Under the pieces are notes generated by a model that worked only from the letters and a program-made list of their open reading frames with translations, was not told the DNA's origin and made no database searches. This document shows positions 24,094-31,298 of a stretch of 48,276 nt of DNA, piece by piece. Location of the stretch: assembly GCA_029907165.1 (NCBI GenBank), contig JARYMK010000003.1, positions 1-48,276 of the forward strand, given 5' to 3'. Every line of letters begins with the position of its first letter. Position 1 is the stretch's first letter. The DNA is from Anaerolineae bacterium (GTDB taxonomy: Bacteria > Chloroflexota > Anaerolineae > DTLA01). The position numbers and the translations under genes are program-made.

Positions 24094-25467
24094 ATGTCCG
24101 ACGCCACGCTGGAATTTTTGCGCTCCGTCGTGGGCGACGAGAACGTGTCCGTAACCCTCGCCGACCGCGAGGCCCACTCGCTGGACGAGTCGCATCACCC
24201 GCCTCACCTGCCCGACTACGTCGTCTGGCCCGATAACGAGGAGCAGGTCAGCCGTATCCTCGCCTACGCCAACGAGCACCGCATCCCCGTAACCGCACGC
24301 TCCGGTGGCTCGTCGCTGGACGGCAACCCGATTCCCGTGTTCGGCGGCATCGTCCTGTGCTTCTACCGCTGGGACAAGATTTTGGAGGTGCGCCCCGAGG
24401 ACATGCTCTGCGTCGTCCAGCCCGGCATCGTGTACGACGAACTGAACCGCCAACTGGCCCGCTACGGCCTCATGTACCCGCCCGCGCCCGCCAGCCACGA
24501 CGTGGCCACCATCGGCGGGATGGTCAACAACGGCTCCGGCGGGATGCACGCCTTCCGCTACGGCGTAACCCGCGACTACGTCCTGCAACTGCGCGTCGTC
24601 CTGGCCGACGGGCGCATCCTGAAAGTCGGCTCGCAGGCGGCCAAGTCGGCCAGCGGGTACGACCTCGTGCGGCTGTTCGTGGGCAGCGAGGGGACGCTGG
24701 GCATCATCACCGAGGTTACGCTGAAACTGCGCGCCATCCCCGAGAAGTCGGCGGCGCTGGCGGTCTTCCCAACGGTGGAGGATGCGGCCCGAGCGGCGTC
24801 GCAGATCATCGCCGCGGGCATCATCCCGGGCGCCATGGAACTCATGGACGCCGAGACGGTCGCCTTTGCCAACCGCTACTGCAACCTGGACATGCCCGAA
24901 TCGCCCATGCTGGTCATGGAGTTCCACGGCACGCCGTCCAGCGTCCGCGAGGACGTGGAGGTGGTGAAGGAGATCGCCGCCGAGTGCGGGTGCACGCTGT
25001 ACCAGCCCGCCACCACCGCCGAGGAGCGGGAGAACGTCTGGCGGGCGCGCAGCCAGGCCCACCTGGCCGTGAAGGAACTCAACCGCGACTGCGTCGTTAC
25101 CATCGGCGACATCGTCGTGCCCATCTCCAAGTACCCCGACGCCGTGAAGAAGGCCCACGCCCTGGGCAAGAAGTACGGCATCCGCGTGTGCACCTTCGGC
25201 CACGCGGGCGACGGCAACGTCCACACCGACACCATCGCCCGCCGCGATGTGCCGGGCGAACCCGAGCGTGCCCACCAGGTCCATGCCGAACTCATCCGCT
25301 GGGCGGTGGAGGTGGGCGGGACGTGCACCGGCGAGCACGGCATCGGCCTGGGCAAGCGCGAGTTCCTGGAATTGGAGCACGGCCCAGCGGTGGCGGTCAT
25401 GCGGGAAATCAAGCGCCTGTTTGACCCCAACGGAATCCTGAACCCGGGGAAGATATTCCTGGCTTAA
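24094..25467 (+). CDS. FAD-binding oxidase, GlcD / D-lactate dehydrogenase type
   Basis: A 457-aa flavoprotein of the PCMH/VAO class. The FAD-binding half shows PVTARSGGSSLDGNP, VQPGIVYDELN and PPAPASHDVATIGGMVNNGSG; the C-terminal half shows FGHAGDGNVHTD and GGTCTGEHGIGLGKREFLEL with the metal/substrate His residues, and ends NPGKIFLA. Family members oxidise glycolate, D-lactate or related 2-hydroxyacids and pass electrons to a carrier or a GlcF-type partner. No Fe-S partner gene is adjacent, so the electron acceptor is unknown. ATG 24094 has CAGGAGG 7 nt upstream; the longer upstream ORF crosses the promoter. Confidence 0.9.
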   Translation: MSDATLEFLRSVVGDENVSVTLADREAHSLDESHHPPHLPDYVVWPDNEEQVSRILAYANEHRIPVTARSGGSSLDGNPIPVFGGIVLCFYRWDKILEVRPEDMLCVVQPGIVYDELNRQLARYGLMYPPAPASHDVATIGGMVNNGSGGMHAFRYGVTRDYVLQLRVVLADGRILKVGSQAAKSASGYDLVRLFVGSEGTLGIITEVTLKLRAIPEKSAALAVFPTVEDAARAASQIIAAGIIPGAMELMDAETVAFANRYCNLDMPESPMLVMEFHGTPSSVREDVEVVKEIAAECGCTLYQPATTAEERENVWRARSQAHLAVKELNRDCVVTIGDIVVPISKYPDAVKKAHALGKKYGIRVCTFGHAGDGNVHTDTIARRDVPGEPERAHQVHAELIRWAVEVGGTCTGEHGIGLGKREFLELEHGPAVAVMREIKRLFDPNGILNPGKIFLA

Positions 25468-25515
25468 TCCATGGTGTCAGGTAGACCTCTCGGCCTGCGC
25501 AGAGGCGGCTCGCTG

Positions 25516-25544
25516 TTGACGCAATTCCGAACGGCGCGTACAAT
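25516..25544 (+). promoter_or_regulatory. sigma70-type promoter for the MNT/HEPN pair
   Basis: TTGACG (25516-25521), 17-nt spacer, TACAAT (25539-25544). The transcript would start only about 12 nt before the ATG at 25563, within or just before the GGGAGGA site. Confidence 0.7.
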
Positions 25545-25562
25545 GATGCCGGGAGGAACAAC

Positions 25563-25853
25563 ATGGTCGCCCTGCCTTTTGACGTCAATCGGCTGATAGA
25601 AATCTGCCGCCGCAACGATGTGGCGCGGCTAGCAATTTTCGGCTCTGTCGCGCGAGGCGAGTTCACGGACGAGAGCGATGTGGATCTCCTGGTGGAATTC
25701 TCCAAGCGCAAGAGTCTGCTTGCATTGGTCGCCCTGGAGCGCCAGTTGTCCGCGGCAATCGGGCGGAAGGTGGACCTGCTAACCGAGGCTGCCATCAGTC
25801 CCTACTTGCGCGACCGCATCAAGCGTGACCAAAGGGTGATCTATGAAGCGTGA
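25563..25853 (+). CDS. mntA: MntA-type nucleotidyltransferase antitoxin (MNT domain)
   Basis: A 96-aa minimal nucleotidyltransferase. The signature GS-x10-DxD is exact: Gly27-Ser28 ... Asp39-Val-Asp41, with a third acidic residue at Asp71 (KVDLLT). In the characterised MntA/HepT type VII systems this enzyme AMPylates the HEPN toxin on a Tyr and neutralises it. It overlaps the downstream HEPN gene by 11 nt, the expected toxin-antitoxin arrangement. The start has GGGAGGA 6-7 nt upstream and its own promoter. Confidence 0.88.
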   Translation: MVALPFDVNRLIEICRRNDVARLAIFGSVARGEFTDESDVDLLVEFSKRKSLLALVALERQLSAAIGRKVDLLTEAAISPYLRDRIKRDQRVIYEA

Positions 25854-26118
25854 TGACTCGGTGTACCTCCGTCACATGCGGGACGCCATAGCCAAGATTG
25901 AGGCGTACCTTGCGGATGTCAGCGAAACCGATTTCTACAAGCACAGTATGGTTCAAGATGCTGTAATCCGCCAACTTGAGATCATTGGCGAGGCCGTGCG
26001 ACACGTTTCGGAAGAACTACAGAATGCGTATCCAGAGATACCCTGGCAGGATATTGCGGGGATGCGCAACAAGCTCATCCATGACTATTTCGGTGTCGAC
26101 ATTGAAAAGTCTGGCTGA
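25843..26118 (+). CDS. hepT: HepT-type HEPN RNase toxin, C-terminus lost by a 1-nt frameshift
   Basis: 91 codons. The HEPN catalytic and AMPylation motif Rx4HxY is intact: Arg75, His80, Tyr82 in RNKLIHDY. The frame ends early at IEKSG. If one A is added to the A-run at 26105-26108, translation continues as VWLTATEDIALLKAEVLRIL and stops at 26180, exactly the ending expected of a DUF86 HEPN protein of about 112 aa. So either the gene carries a single-base deletion in a homopolymer or the sequence has an error there. The truncated form would lack the last helix but keep the active site. Confidence 0.85.
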   Translation: MKRDDSVYLRHMRDAIAKIEAYLADVSETDFYKHSMVQDAVIRQLEIIGEAVRHVSEELQNAYPEIPWQDIAGMRNKLIHDYFGVDIEKSG

Positions 26119-26233
26119 CTGCCACGGAAGACATCGCGCTTCTCAAAGCAGAGGTGTTGAGAATCCTCCAGGAATCATAGAATGCCCTCTCATCCGACGC
26201 GCTTGCTCGCCAACCTGGCCGCCGGGGGACAGC

Positions 26234-26974
26234 ATGGTGGCGGCCAGCGGTAACACCCCGATACACCTACTGGCTACCCTTCTCCTCCGTCGCGGCGCGG
26301 GCCTTGTGGGGTTCGCCGACCTGGCCGAAATCCCTGCCCACATCCGCCAGGGTCTGCCCCGCGCCGTGTCCATCGCGGTCCCGCTCAACCCGCACGTCAT
26401 CGCCGGAATCCGCCATGGTCCCACCCGCGAGTACCTGGCCGAATACCACCGAGCCAACGCCCTGCTCGGCGAACTGGCGCAGGCCGCCGTCGATGCCCTG
26501 TGCAGGGGCGGGTTCCGGGTAGCGTACGGCACGGCCACGGTCGCAGGCGTGGAATTTGGCCAGTACGACACGCCCCTGCCCCACAAGACCGTGGCCACCC
26601 GCGCCGGCCTGGGCTGGATCGGCCGCTGCGCGCTGCTGGTAACCGAGCGGTACGGGTCGGCGGTGCGGCTGATGACGGTGCTCACCGACGCGCCACTGGA
26701 CACCGCCGCGCCCGTGAACGACAGTCGTTGCGGCGAGTGCGTGGCGTGCGTGCAGGCGTGTCCGGGGCAGGCCATCACGGGCGGGCTTTGGCGCGCGGGA
26801 CTCCCCCGCGAGGCGATGGTGGATGCCGACGCCTGCTACCGCACGACGCGGCAATTCGCCCCGGCCATCGGCGCGGAGCCAAGCATCGGCATCTGCGGCG
26901 CATGCATCGCCGCCTGCCCATGGACGCAGCGGTACATCCGCGCGGCGTCGGGCGGGATGCGGGACGAGACATGA
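26234..26974 (+). CDS. Short epoxyqueuosine-reductase-like protein with two [4Fe-4S] clusters
   Basis: A 246-aa protein. It carries PHKTVATRAGLGWIGRCALL (117-134), the motif that precedes the ferredoxin part in QueG-related proteins, and eight Cys for two clusters: Cys 166, 169, 172, 176 and Cys 201, 221, 224, 228. It is shorter than full QueG (about 350-380 aa) and lacks the C-terminal HEAT-like part, so a queuosine role is doubtful; it belongs to the broader 4Fe-4S double-cluster family. ATG 26234 with GGGGGAC upstream is chosen because the longer ORF overlaps the HEPN gene. Confidence 0.8.
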   Translation: MVAASGNTPIHLLATLLLRRGAGLVGFADLAEIPAHIRQGLPRAVSIAVPLNPHVIAGIRHGPTREYLAEYHRANALLGELAQAAVDALCRGGFRVAYGTATVAGVEFGQYDTPLPHKTVATRAGLGWIGRCALLVTERYGSAVRLMTVLTDAPLDTAAPVNDSRCGECVACVQACPGQAITGGLWRAGLPREAMVDADACYRTTRQFAPAIGAEPSIGICGACIAACPWTQRYIRAASGGMRDET

Positions 26975-26998
26975 GGCCGGCGACGAAGCAGCGAACCA

Positions 26999-27072
26999 TT
27001 TTCACCGCCGAGAACGCAGAGAGCGCAGAGAGACGGGGGTAAACCTCTCTCATCTCTGCGCTCTCTGCCGAA
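26999..27072. repeat. CACCGCAGAG palindromic repeat, copy 4
   Basis: Arms TTTCACCGCCGAGAACGCAG and ATCTCTGCGCTCTCTGCCGA form a hairpin between the convergent QueG-like and thrS genes. No U-tract; it may end transcription in both directions. Confidence 0.8.
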
Positions 27073-27108
27073 GAGCCACACTGCCAGAATGCCGCGCCTT
27101 GGCTTATG

Positions 27109-28872
27109 CTACCAGATCGCCTTGCTCCGCACGTCCTCGGCGAGCATCGCCATGAACTCGTCCAGCGGCTTCGCCTTGAGGTCCTCGCCCGTGCGCTTGC
27201 GGACGGCCACGGCCCCCGCTTCCATCTCGCGGTCGCCGATGATGAGCATATACGGCACCTTGTCCAACTGCGCCTTGCGAATCTTGGCGTTCATGCGCTC
27301 GCTGGAGTCGTCCACGACCACGCGGTAGCCGGCATTCTTGAGTTTCTGCGCCACACTGTGCGCGTAGGCGTTGTGCCGGTCGGCGATGGGGATGAGCACG
27401 GCCTGCACCGGCGCGAGCCACACCGGAAACGCGCCGGCGTACTGTTCTACCAGGCCCGCGACAAACCGCTCCATGGAGCCCAGCACCGTGCGATGCACCA
27501 TGACCGGGCGGTGGGGCTGGCCGTCCTCGCCCACATACGTCAGGTCAAACCGCTCCGGGAAGTTGAAGTCCACCTGGATTGTGGGTCCCTGCCAGGCGCG
27601 GCCCAGCGCGTCCTTCATCTTTATGTCAATGGCTGGGCCGTAGAACTTGGCCTCGCCCTCCATGCGCGTGAACGACAGCCCCTCGCGCTCCAGCGCGCGC
27701 AGCAGCGCCTGCTCGGCCAGAATCCAATTCTCCCCCGAGCCGACGTACTTGGCCTTGTTCTGCGGGTCGCGCACCGACAGTTCAATCAGGTACTCGTCAT
27801 ACCCGAACGTCTTGAGCATGAACTGCGCCAGGTTGATGACGCCGACGATCTCGTCCTCCAGTTGGTCCGGGCGGCAGAAGATGTGGGCATCGTCCTGCGT
27901 GAACCCGCGCACGCGCAGCATCCCGTGGAGTACGCCCGACCGCTCGTAGCGGTACACTGTGCCCAGTTCGCCCCAGCGTAACGGCAGGTCCCGATAGGAG
28001 CGCGTCTGCGTTTTGTAGATGAGGACCGCGAACGGGCAGTTCATCGGCTTGAGCAGGTATTCCTGCCCCTCAATGTCCATGGGCGAGTACATGTTCTCGC
28101 GGTAGAAGTCCCAGTGGCCGCTGATCTTCCACAGGTCCACGCGCCCGATGTGGGGCGTGTACAGGATATCGTAGCCGCGGCGGAAGTGCTCCTCGCGCCA
28201 GAACTGCTCAATAATGTAGCGGATGCGCGCGCCCTTGGGATGCCAATAGGCCAGTCCCGCCCCGCCGATTTCGTGGAAACTGTACAGGTCCAGTTGCTTG
28301 CCCAGTTTCCGATGGTCGCGGCGTTCAATCTCGGCCAGTTTGGCCAGGTACGCGTCCAGCTCCGCCTTCGTCGGCCAGGCCGTGCCGTAGATGCGCTGGA
28401 GCATGGGGCGCTTCTCATCGCCGCGCCAGTAGGCCCCTGCCACACTCAGCAGTTTGATGCCCTCGGGGTTGATCTGCCCCGTGCTGGCTACGTGCGGCCC
28501 CGCGCACAGGTCCGTGAACCCGTCGTGCGAGTAAATGGAAATCTCCTCGCCCTCCGGAATCTCGCGGATGAGTTCCAGTTTGTACGGCTGGTCGGCGAAC
28601 AGGGCCTCGGCCTCGCTGCGGCTGACGACGCGCCGCACGAAGGGATGGTCGGCGCGGATGGCCTCGCGCATGCGGGCCTCAATCTGCTCCAGGTCCTCCG
28701 GAGTCAGCGGCCTGGGCAGGTCAAAATCGTAGTAGAACCCGTCCTCAATTGCGGGGCCGATGGCCAGTTTCGCGCCCGGAATCAGGTCCATCACGGCCTT
28801 GGCCATGACGTGCGACGCCGAGTGGCGCATGCGGTCCAGTTCGCTGTGCTCGTCCATGTGTTCGTGTTCCAT
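27109..28872 (-). CDS. thrS: Threonyl-tRNA synthetase (no TGS domain)
   Basis: A 587-aa class II aminoacyl-tRNA synthetase that charges tRNA-Thr. The N2 editing domain is at the very start, with HSASH (His17, His21), Cys122 and His126 (LCAGPH). The catalytic core carries the Zn ligands Cys278 (MNCP), His329 (DDAH) and the His of MVHRTVLGS, followed by the anticodon-binding domain. The N-terminal TGS domain of the common 640-aa form is absent: translation starts right at the editing domain, and the upstream sequence is leader RNA. ATG 28872 has a strong GGAGGAGAG site. It is controlled by a T-box leader. Confidence 0.95.
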   Translation of the reverse strand: MEHEHMDEHSELDRMRHSASHVMAKAVMDLIPGAKLAIGPAIEDGFYYDFDLPRPLTPEDLEQIEARMREAIRADHPFVRRVVSRSEAEALFADQPYKLELIREIPEGEEISIYSHDGFTDLCAGPHVASTGQINPEGIKLLSVAGAYWRGDEKRPMLQRIYGTAWPTKAELDAYLAKLAEIERRDHRKLGKQLDLYSFHEIGGAGLAYWHPKGARIRYIIEQFWREEHFRRGYDILYTPHIGRVDLWKISGHWDFYRENMYSPMDIEGQEYLLKPMNCPFAVLIYKTQTRSYRDLPLRWGELGTVYRYERSGVLHGMLRVRGFTQDDAHIFCRPDQLEDEIVGVINLAQFMLKTFGYDEYLIELSVRDPQNKAKYVGSGENWILAEQALLRALEREGLSFTRMEGEAKFYGPAIDIKMKDALGRAWQGPTIQVDFNFPERFDLTYVGEDGQPHRPVMVHRTVLGSMERFVAGLVEQYAGAFPVWLAPVQAVLIPIADRHNAYAHSVAQKLKNAGYRVVVDDSSERMNAKIRKAQLDKVPYMLIIGDREMEAGAVAVRKRTGEDLKAKPLDEFMAMLAEDVRSKAIW

Positions 28873-28892
28873 CTCTCTCCTCCGACGTTTTG

Positions 28893-28969
28893 TTTCACCG
28901 CAGAGACCACTGAGAACGCGGAGAATATCGGGTTTCCCCTCTGCGGTCTCCGTGTGCTCCGCGGTGAAA
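28893..28969. repeat. CACCGCAGAG palindromic repeat, copy 5, inside the thrS leader
   Basis: Arms TTTCACCGCAGAGACCACTG and GGTCTCCGTGTGCTCCGCGG lie between the T-box terminator (28976) and the thrS ribosome binding site (about 28880). It would be transcribed only on readthrough and would fold into a long hairpin just before the Shine-Dalgarno. Confidence 0.85.
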
Positions 28970-28975
28970 GAATAG

Positions 28976-29003
28976 AAAAACCCCACGCCCAAGGGGCGAG
29001 GGG
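28976..29003 (-). terminator. T-box-controlled intrinsic terminator before thrS
   Basis: Stem CCCCTCGCCC / GGGCGTGGGG with one T-T mismatch, 3-nt loop and a run of five T. Its 5' arm directly follows the T-box bulge sequence, so antiterminator and terminator are mutually exclusive. Confidence 0.9.
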
Positions 29004-29229
29004 TCGTCTCGCGGTTCCACCCAAGGTTGAGAGCGTATGCGCTCCCATCTCGTTGCGCCGATAACGGGGGCGGCCCGGGCGGCCTTACTTGCGGCATCGC
29101 GTTCTGGCGCCGGCTCCCAGGGGGTTTTCCCACAGCCCGGTGCGAAGGGGGCTTCCAGTCAGCGACCCCCTCTCCCTGACGCCCGGCATCCGGGTACTCG
29201 TCCTGATCATCGCCTTTGCTGTGTCCGGT
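28976..29229 (-). ncRNA. T-box riboswitch leader of thrS
   Basis: On the minus strand the T-box sequence GGGTGGAACCGCG is at 29022-29010, matching the antiterminator consensus that pairs with the tRNA acceptor end. Immediately after it is an intrinsic terminator: a 10-bp stem (29003-28994 with 28990-28981, one mismatch) followed by TTTTT (28980-28976). Upstream is a stem I region with GCGATGA...GAGTAC (29210s-29190s) and an AGAGGGGG...CCCCCTT hairpin. A Thr codon ACC (29141-29139) after that hairpin is the candidate specifier. Uncharged tRNA-Thr would favour the antiterminator and raise thrS expression. Confidence 0.92.
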
Positions 29230-29236
29230 TGCAAGA

Positions 29237-29265
29237 AGTGTACCACGAGTTGCGGCGGGTGTCAA
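29237..29265 (-). promoter_or_regulatory. sigma70-type promoter of the thrS T-box transcript
   Basis: Minus strand: TTGACA (29265-29260), 17-nt spacer, TACACT (29242-29237). The -35 overlaps the stop codon of the PfkB kinase gene (29262-29264). The transcript would start near 29230. Confidence 0.8.
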
Positions 29266-30224
29266 AAATCGCCGCGACGCCCTCGCAGCAGCCGCTCCAC
29301 CTGCCGCGGCGTGGGCATGGCGGGAATCGCCCCGCGGCGAGTCGTCGCCAGCGCCCCCACCGCATTGGCATAGCGCAGAATCCCCCGCAGGCGCGCCTCG
29401 TCACCCCAGGCTTCAGGCGTCTCCAGCAGGCCCTTCAGCATCCCCGCGACGAATCCATCGCCCGCGCCGGTCGTGTCCACCGTGCGCACGGAGAAGCCGG
29501 GCACGTCGCCCGACAGGGCAGGCGTTACGTATGTGCACCCTGCCCGGCCGCGCGTAACCACCAGCAGGCGCAGGGCGTCGTGCCATAGCCGTCGCGCGGC
29601 CTCCGGCTCGTCGCCGCCCAGGAACGCCAGTTCCTCCTCGCTGACCTTGATGACATGCGCCAGTCGCCACCCCCGCAGGATACCCTCCCTCGCTGCCTGT
29701 GCGCTGGGCCACAGGGCCAGCCGCAGGTTGGGGTCGTAGGAAACCAGCAGCCCGGCGTCCCGGGCCGTCTCTGCCGCCAGGAGCGTGGCGCTGCGCGAAG
29801 GCTCTCCGATGAGGCTGATGGAGCCGAAGTGGAATACCTTGGCCCCGCAGATGTACGCGAGGTCCACGTCGTCGGGGCGGTACAGCATGTCGGCGCTGGG
29901 GTGGCGGTAGAACGCGAAGTCGCGCTCGCCGTCGGCGCGGAGCGACACAAACGCGAGGGCCGTCCGCGCCTCAGCCGACCAGCGCACGGCGGCCGTGTCC
30001 ACGCCGAGCGCGCGGAGCGTGTCCACGAGGAAGTGGCCGAAGGGGTCGTCGCCCACCTTGCCCATGAACCCAGCGGACACGCCAAGCCGGGCCAGCGCGG
30101 CCGCTACGTTCGCCGGGGCACCGCCGGGCGCTTTTTTGAAGGCGGGCGCATCGGCCAGAGACACCCCCGACACGGTCGCCACGAAATCCACGAGCACTTC
30201 GCCGAGGGTGATCACGTCGGGCAT
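29262..30224 (-). CDS. PfkB-family carbohydrate kinase (fructokinase-like)
   Basis: A 320-aa cytoplasmic sugar kinase. It has the N-terminal substrate segment GGAPANVAAALARLG (34-48), the central YDPNLR (163-168) typical of bacterial fructokinases and related enzymes, and the catalytic/anion-hole motif DTTGAGDGF with Asp256 as base. The fructose assignment is a family-level guess; other ketoses or nucleosides are possible. It lies 12 nt after DUF2177 and is likely co-transcribed with it. Its stop codon is embedded in the thrS promoter. Confidence 0.88.
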   Translation of the reverse strand: MPDVITLGEVLVDFVATVSGVSLADAPAFKKAPGGAPANVAAALARLGVSAGFMGKVGDDPFGHFLVDTLRALGVDTAAVRWSAEARTALAFVSLRADGERDFAFYRHPSADMLYRPDDVDLAYICGAKVFHFGSISLIGEPSRSATLLAAETARDAGLLVSYDPNLRLALWPSAQAAREGILRGWRLAHVIKVSEEELAFLGGDEPEAARRLWHDALRLLVVTRGRAGCTYVTPALSGDVPGFSVRTVDTTGAGDGFVAGMLKGLLETPEAWGDEARLRGILRYANAVGALATTRRGAIPAMPTPRQVERLLRGRRGDF

Positions 30225-30236
30225 GGACGGACTCTC

Positions 30237-30644
30237 TTACCCCAGCCACCGCCCGATGAGGAAGCCTACTGCCGAGACGGCAGCCGTCAGCACCGTGCCC
30301 CAGATCAGGTCAATGACCGTGATGAGCAGGGGCCACTCCTTGACCGTCGCCAGGTTCGTCAGGTCGTAAGTAGCGTAGGCGACCAGGCCGAGGAGCGCAC
30401 CCAGCAGCGCCGCCCGCCCCAGCGACCCCGCCTGCAGCCCGGGCAGCACGGCGAAGACGAGCACGCCTACCACATATAGCAGGTAGAACAGAATCGCCGC
30501 GGGCCACACGGTCTTCGGCGTCATCAGATAACCCAGGTACTTGCTGTACAGGTTGCGCGCGACCAGGCCGAGCCACACGCCGTCAATGGCAAGGAACGCA
30601 ACAAGTGTCAGGAAATAGAGTTTCGCGTAATAGCCGAATGTCAT
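30237..30644 (-). CDS. DUF2177 family small membrane protein
   Basis: A 135-aa integral membrane protein with four predicted helices (about 5-27, 45-68, 75-95, 105-130). It shows the family pattern DGVWLGLVARNLYSKYLGYL and YATYDLTNLATVKEWPL. The function of DUF2177 is unknown. GGGAGG precedes the ATG. It sits between DUF2284 (44 nt upstream) and the PfkB kinase (12 nt downstream), probably as one short operon. Confidence 0.85.
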   Translation of the reverse strand: MTFGYYAKLYFLTLVAFLAIDGVWLGLVARNLYSKYLGYLMTPKTVWPAAILFYLLYVVGVLVFAVLPGLQAGSLGRAALLGALLGLVAYATYDLTNLATVKEWPLLITVIDLIWGTVLTAAVSAVGFLIGRWLG

Positions 30645-30688
30645 TGCAACCTCCCTAGTTGGGCTTGGGCCCGTGCTGTCATCCCACC

Positions 30689-31228
30689 CTATTCCACCAG
30701 TAGAAACGCGTACCGGTTCATCGTCTGCGCATAATCCGACAATACCTCAATGGGATAGCCGAGTTTGCGAACCGTGGTAAAAACATCAACTGCCATCCCC
30801 TCCGGTGTGGGACGCGCAAGCTTCGGGTGCTTGCACTCGGCCCGCGCGGGGACGCAAGTGTCGCACAGGGAGCAAGGGGCCATCAGCAAAAGAAACGCCT
30901 TGAAGTGGCCTGACAGAAAGACATCTCGCTCCAGTTGCATAAGCCCACGATTGACTTCTCTGGTCCAGGGCAGCCGGTCTTCTGTCTCGTCTACTCTTCT
31001 TGCGAAGTGAAACACCGCCGCCACGGCATACTCGTGGAAGAACTGGCGACAATCCGCGACCGAGGGCAAATTCGGCGGGCAAGCCGCCTTTCGGCCGTAA
31101 CTGCTGCAACCGTAGGCACACTTCATTCGCACCCACTCGGCCACAGCGATCTCCGTCGGGTCAATCCAGCGGAGATCGCTGAACCCATGCTCGCCGAATA
31201 GAGATTCCAGTTGTTCGTGATGGGTCAT
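30689..31228 (-). CDS. DUF2284 Cys-rich metal-binding protein
   Basis: A 179-aa soluble protein with eight conserved-type Cys in two groups: Cys 37, 41, 50, 60 (KCAYGCSSYGRKAACPP) and Cys 119, 122, 125, 132 (APCSLCDTCVPARAEC). The family is annotated as metal-binding and is common in anaerobes; an Fe-S cluster or zinc is possible. The enzymatic role is unknown. GGAGGG precedes the ATG. It lies 70 nt downstream of argH on the same strand. Confidence 0.85.
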   Translation of the reverse strand: MTHHEQLESLFGEHGFSDLRWIDPTEIAVAEWVRMKCAYGCSSYGRKAACPPNLPSVADCRQFFHEYAVAAVFHFARRVDETEDRLPWTREVNRGLMQLERDVFLSGHFKAFLLLMAPCSLCDTCVPARAECKHPKLARPTPEGMAVDVFTTVRKLGYPIEVLSDYAQTMNRYAFLLVE

Positions 31229-31298
31229 CCGTCGCCCTCCGTGCAGAGTACCTCAGACGATCAGGGCTACTTGCCCAACCTTTCCGTTCGCTGAAGCC

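Noticed and set aside
3878-28969. CACCGCAGAG repeats as a CRISPR array
   Set aside because: Copies are kilobases apart, palindromic and variable; there are no regular spacers and no cas genes.
28873-29265. N-terminal extension of thrS through the leader
   Set aside because: The region encodes promoter, T-box and terminator; the extended translation shows no TGS domain, and the GGAGGAGAG site fixes ATG 28872.
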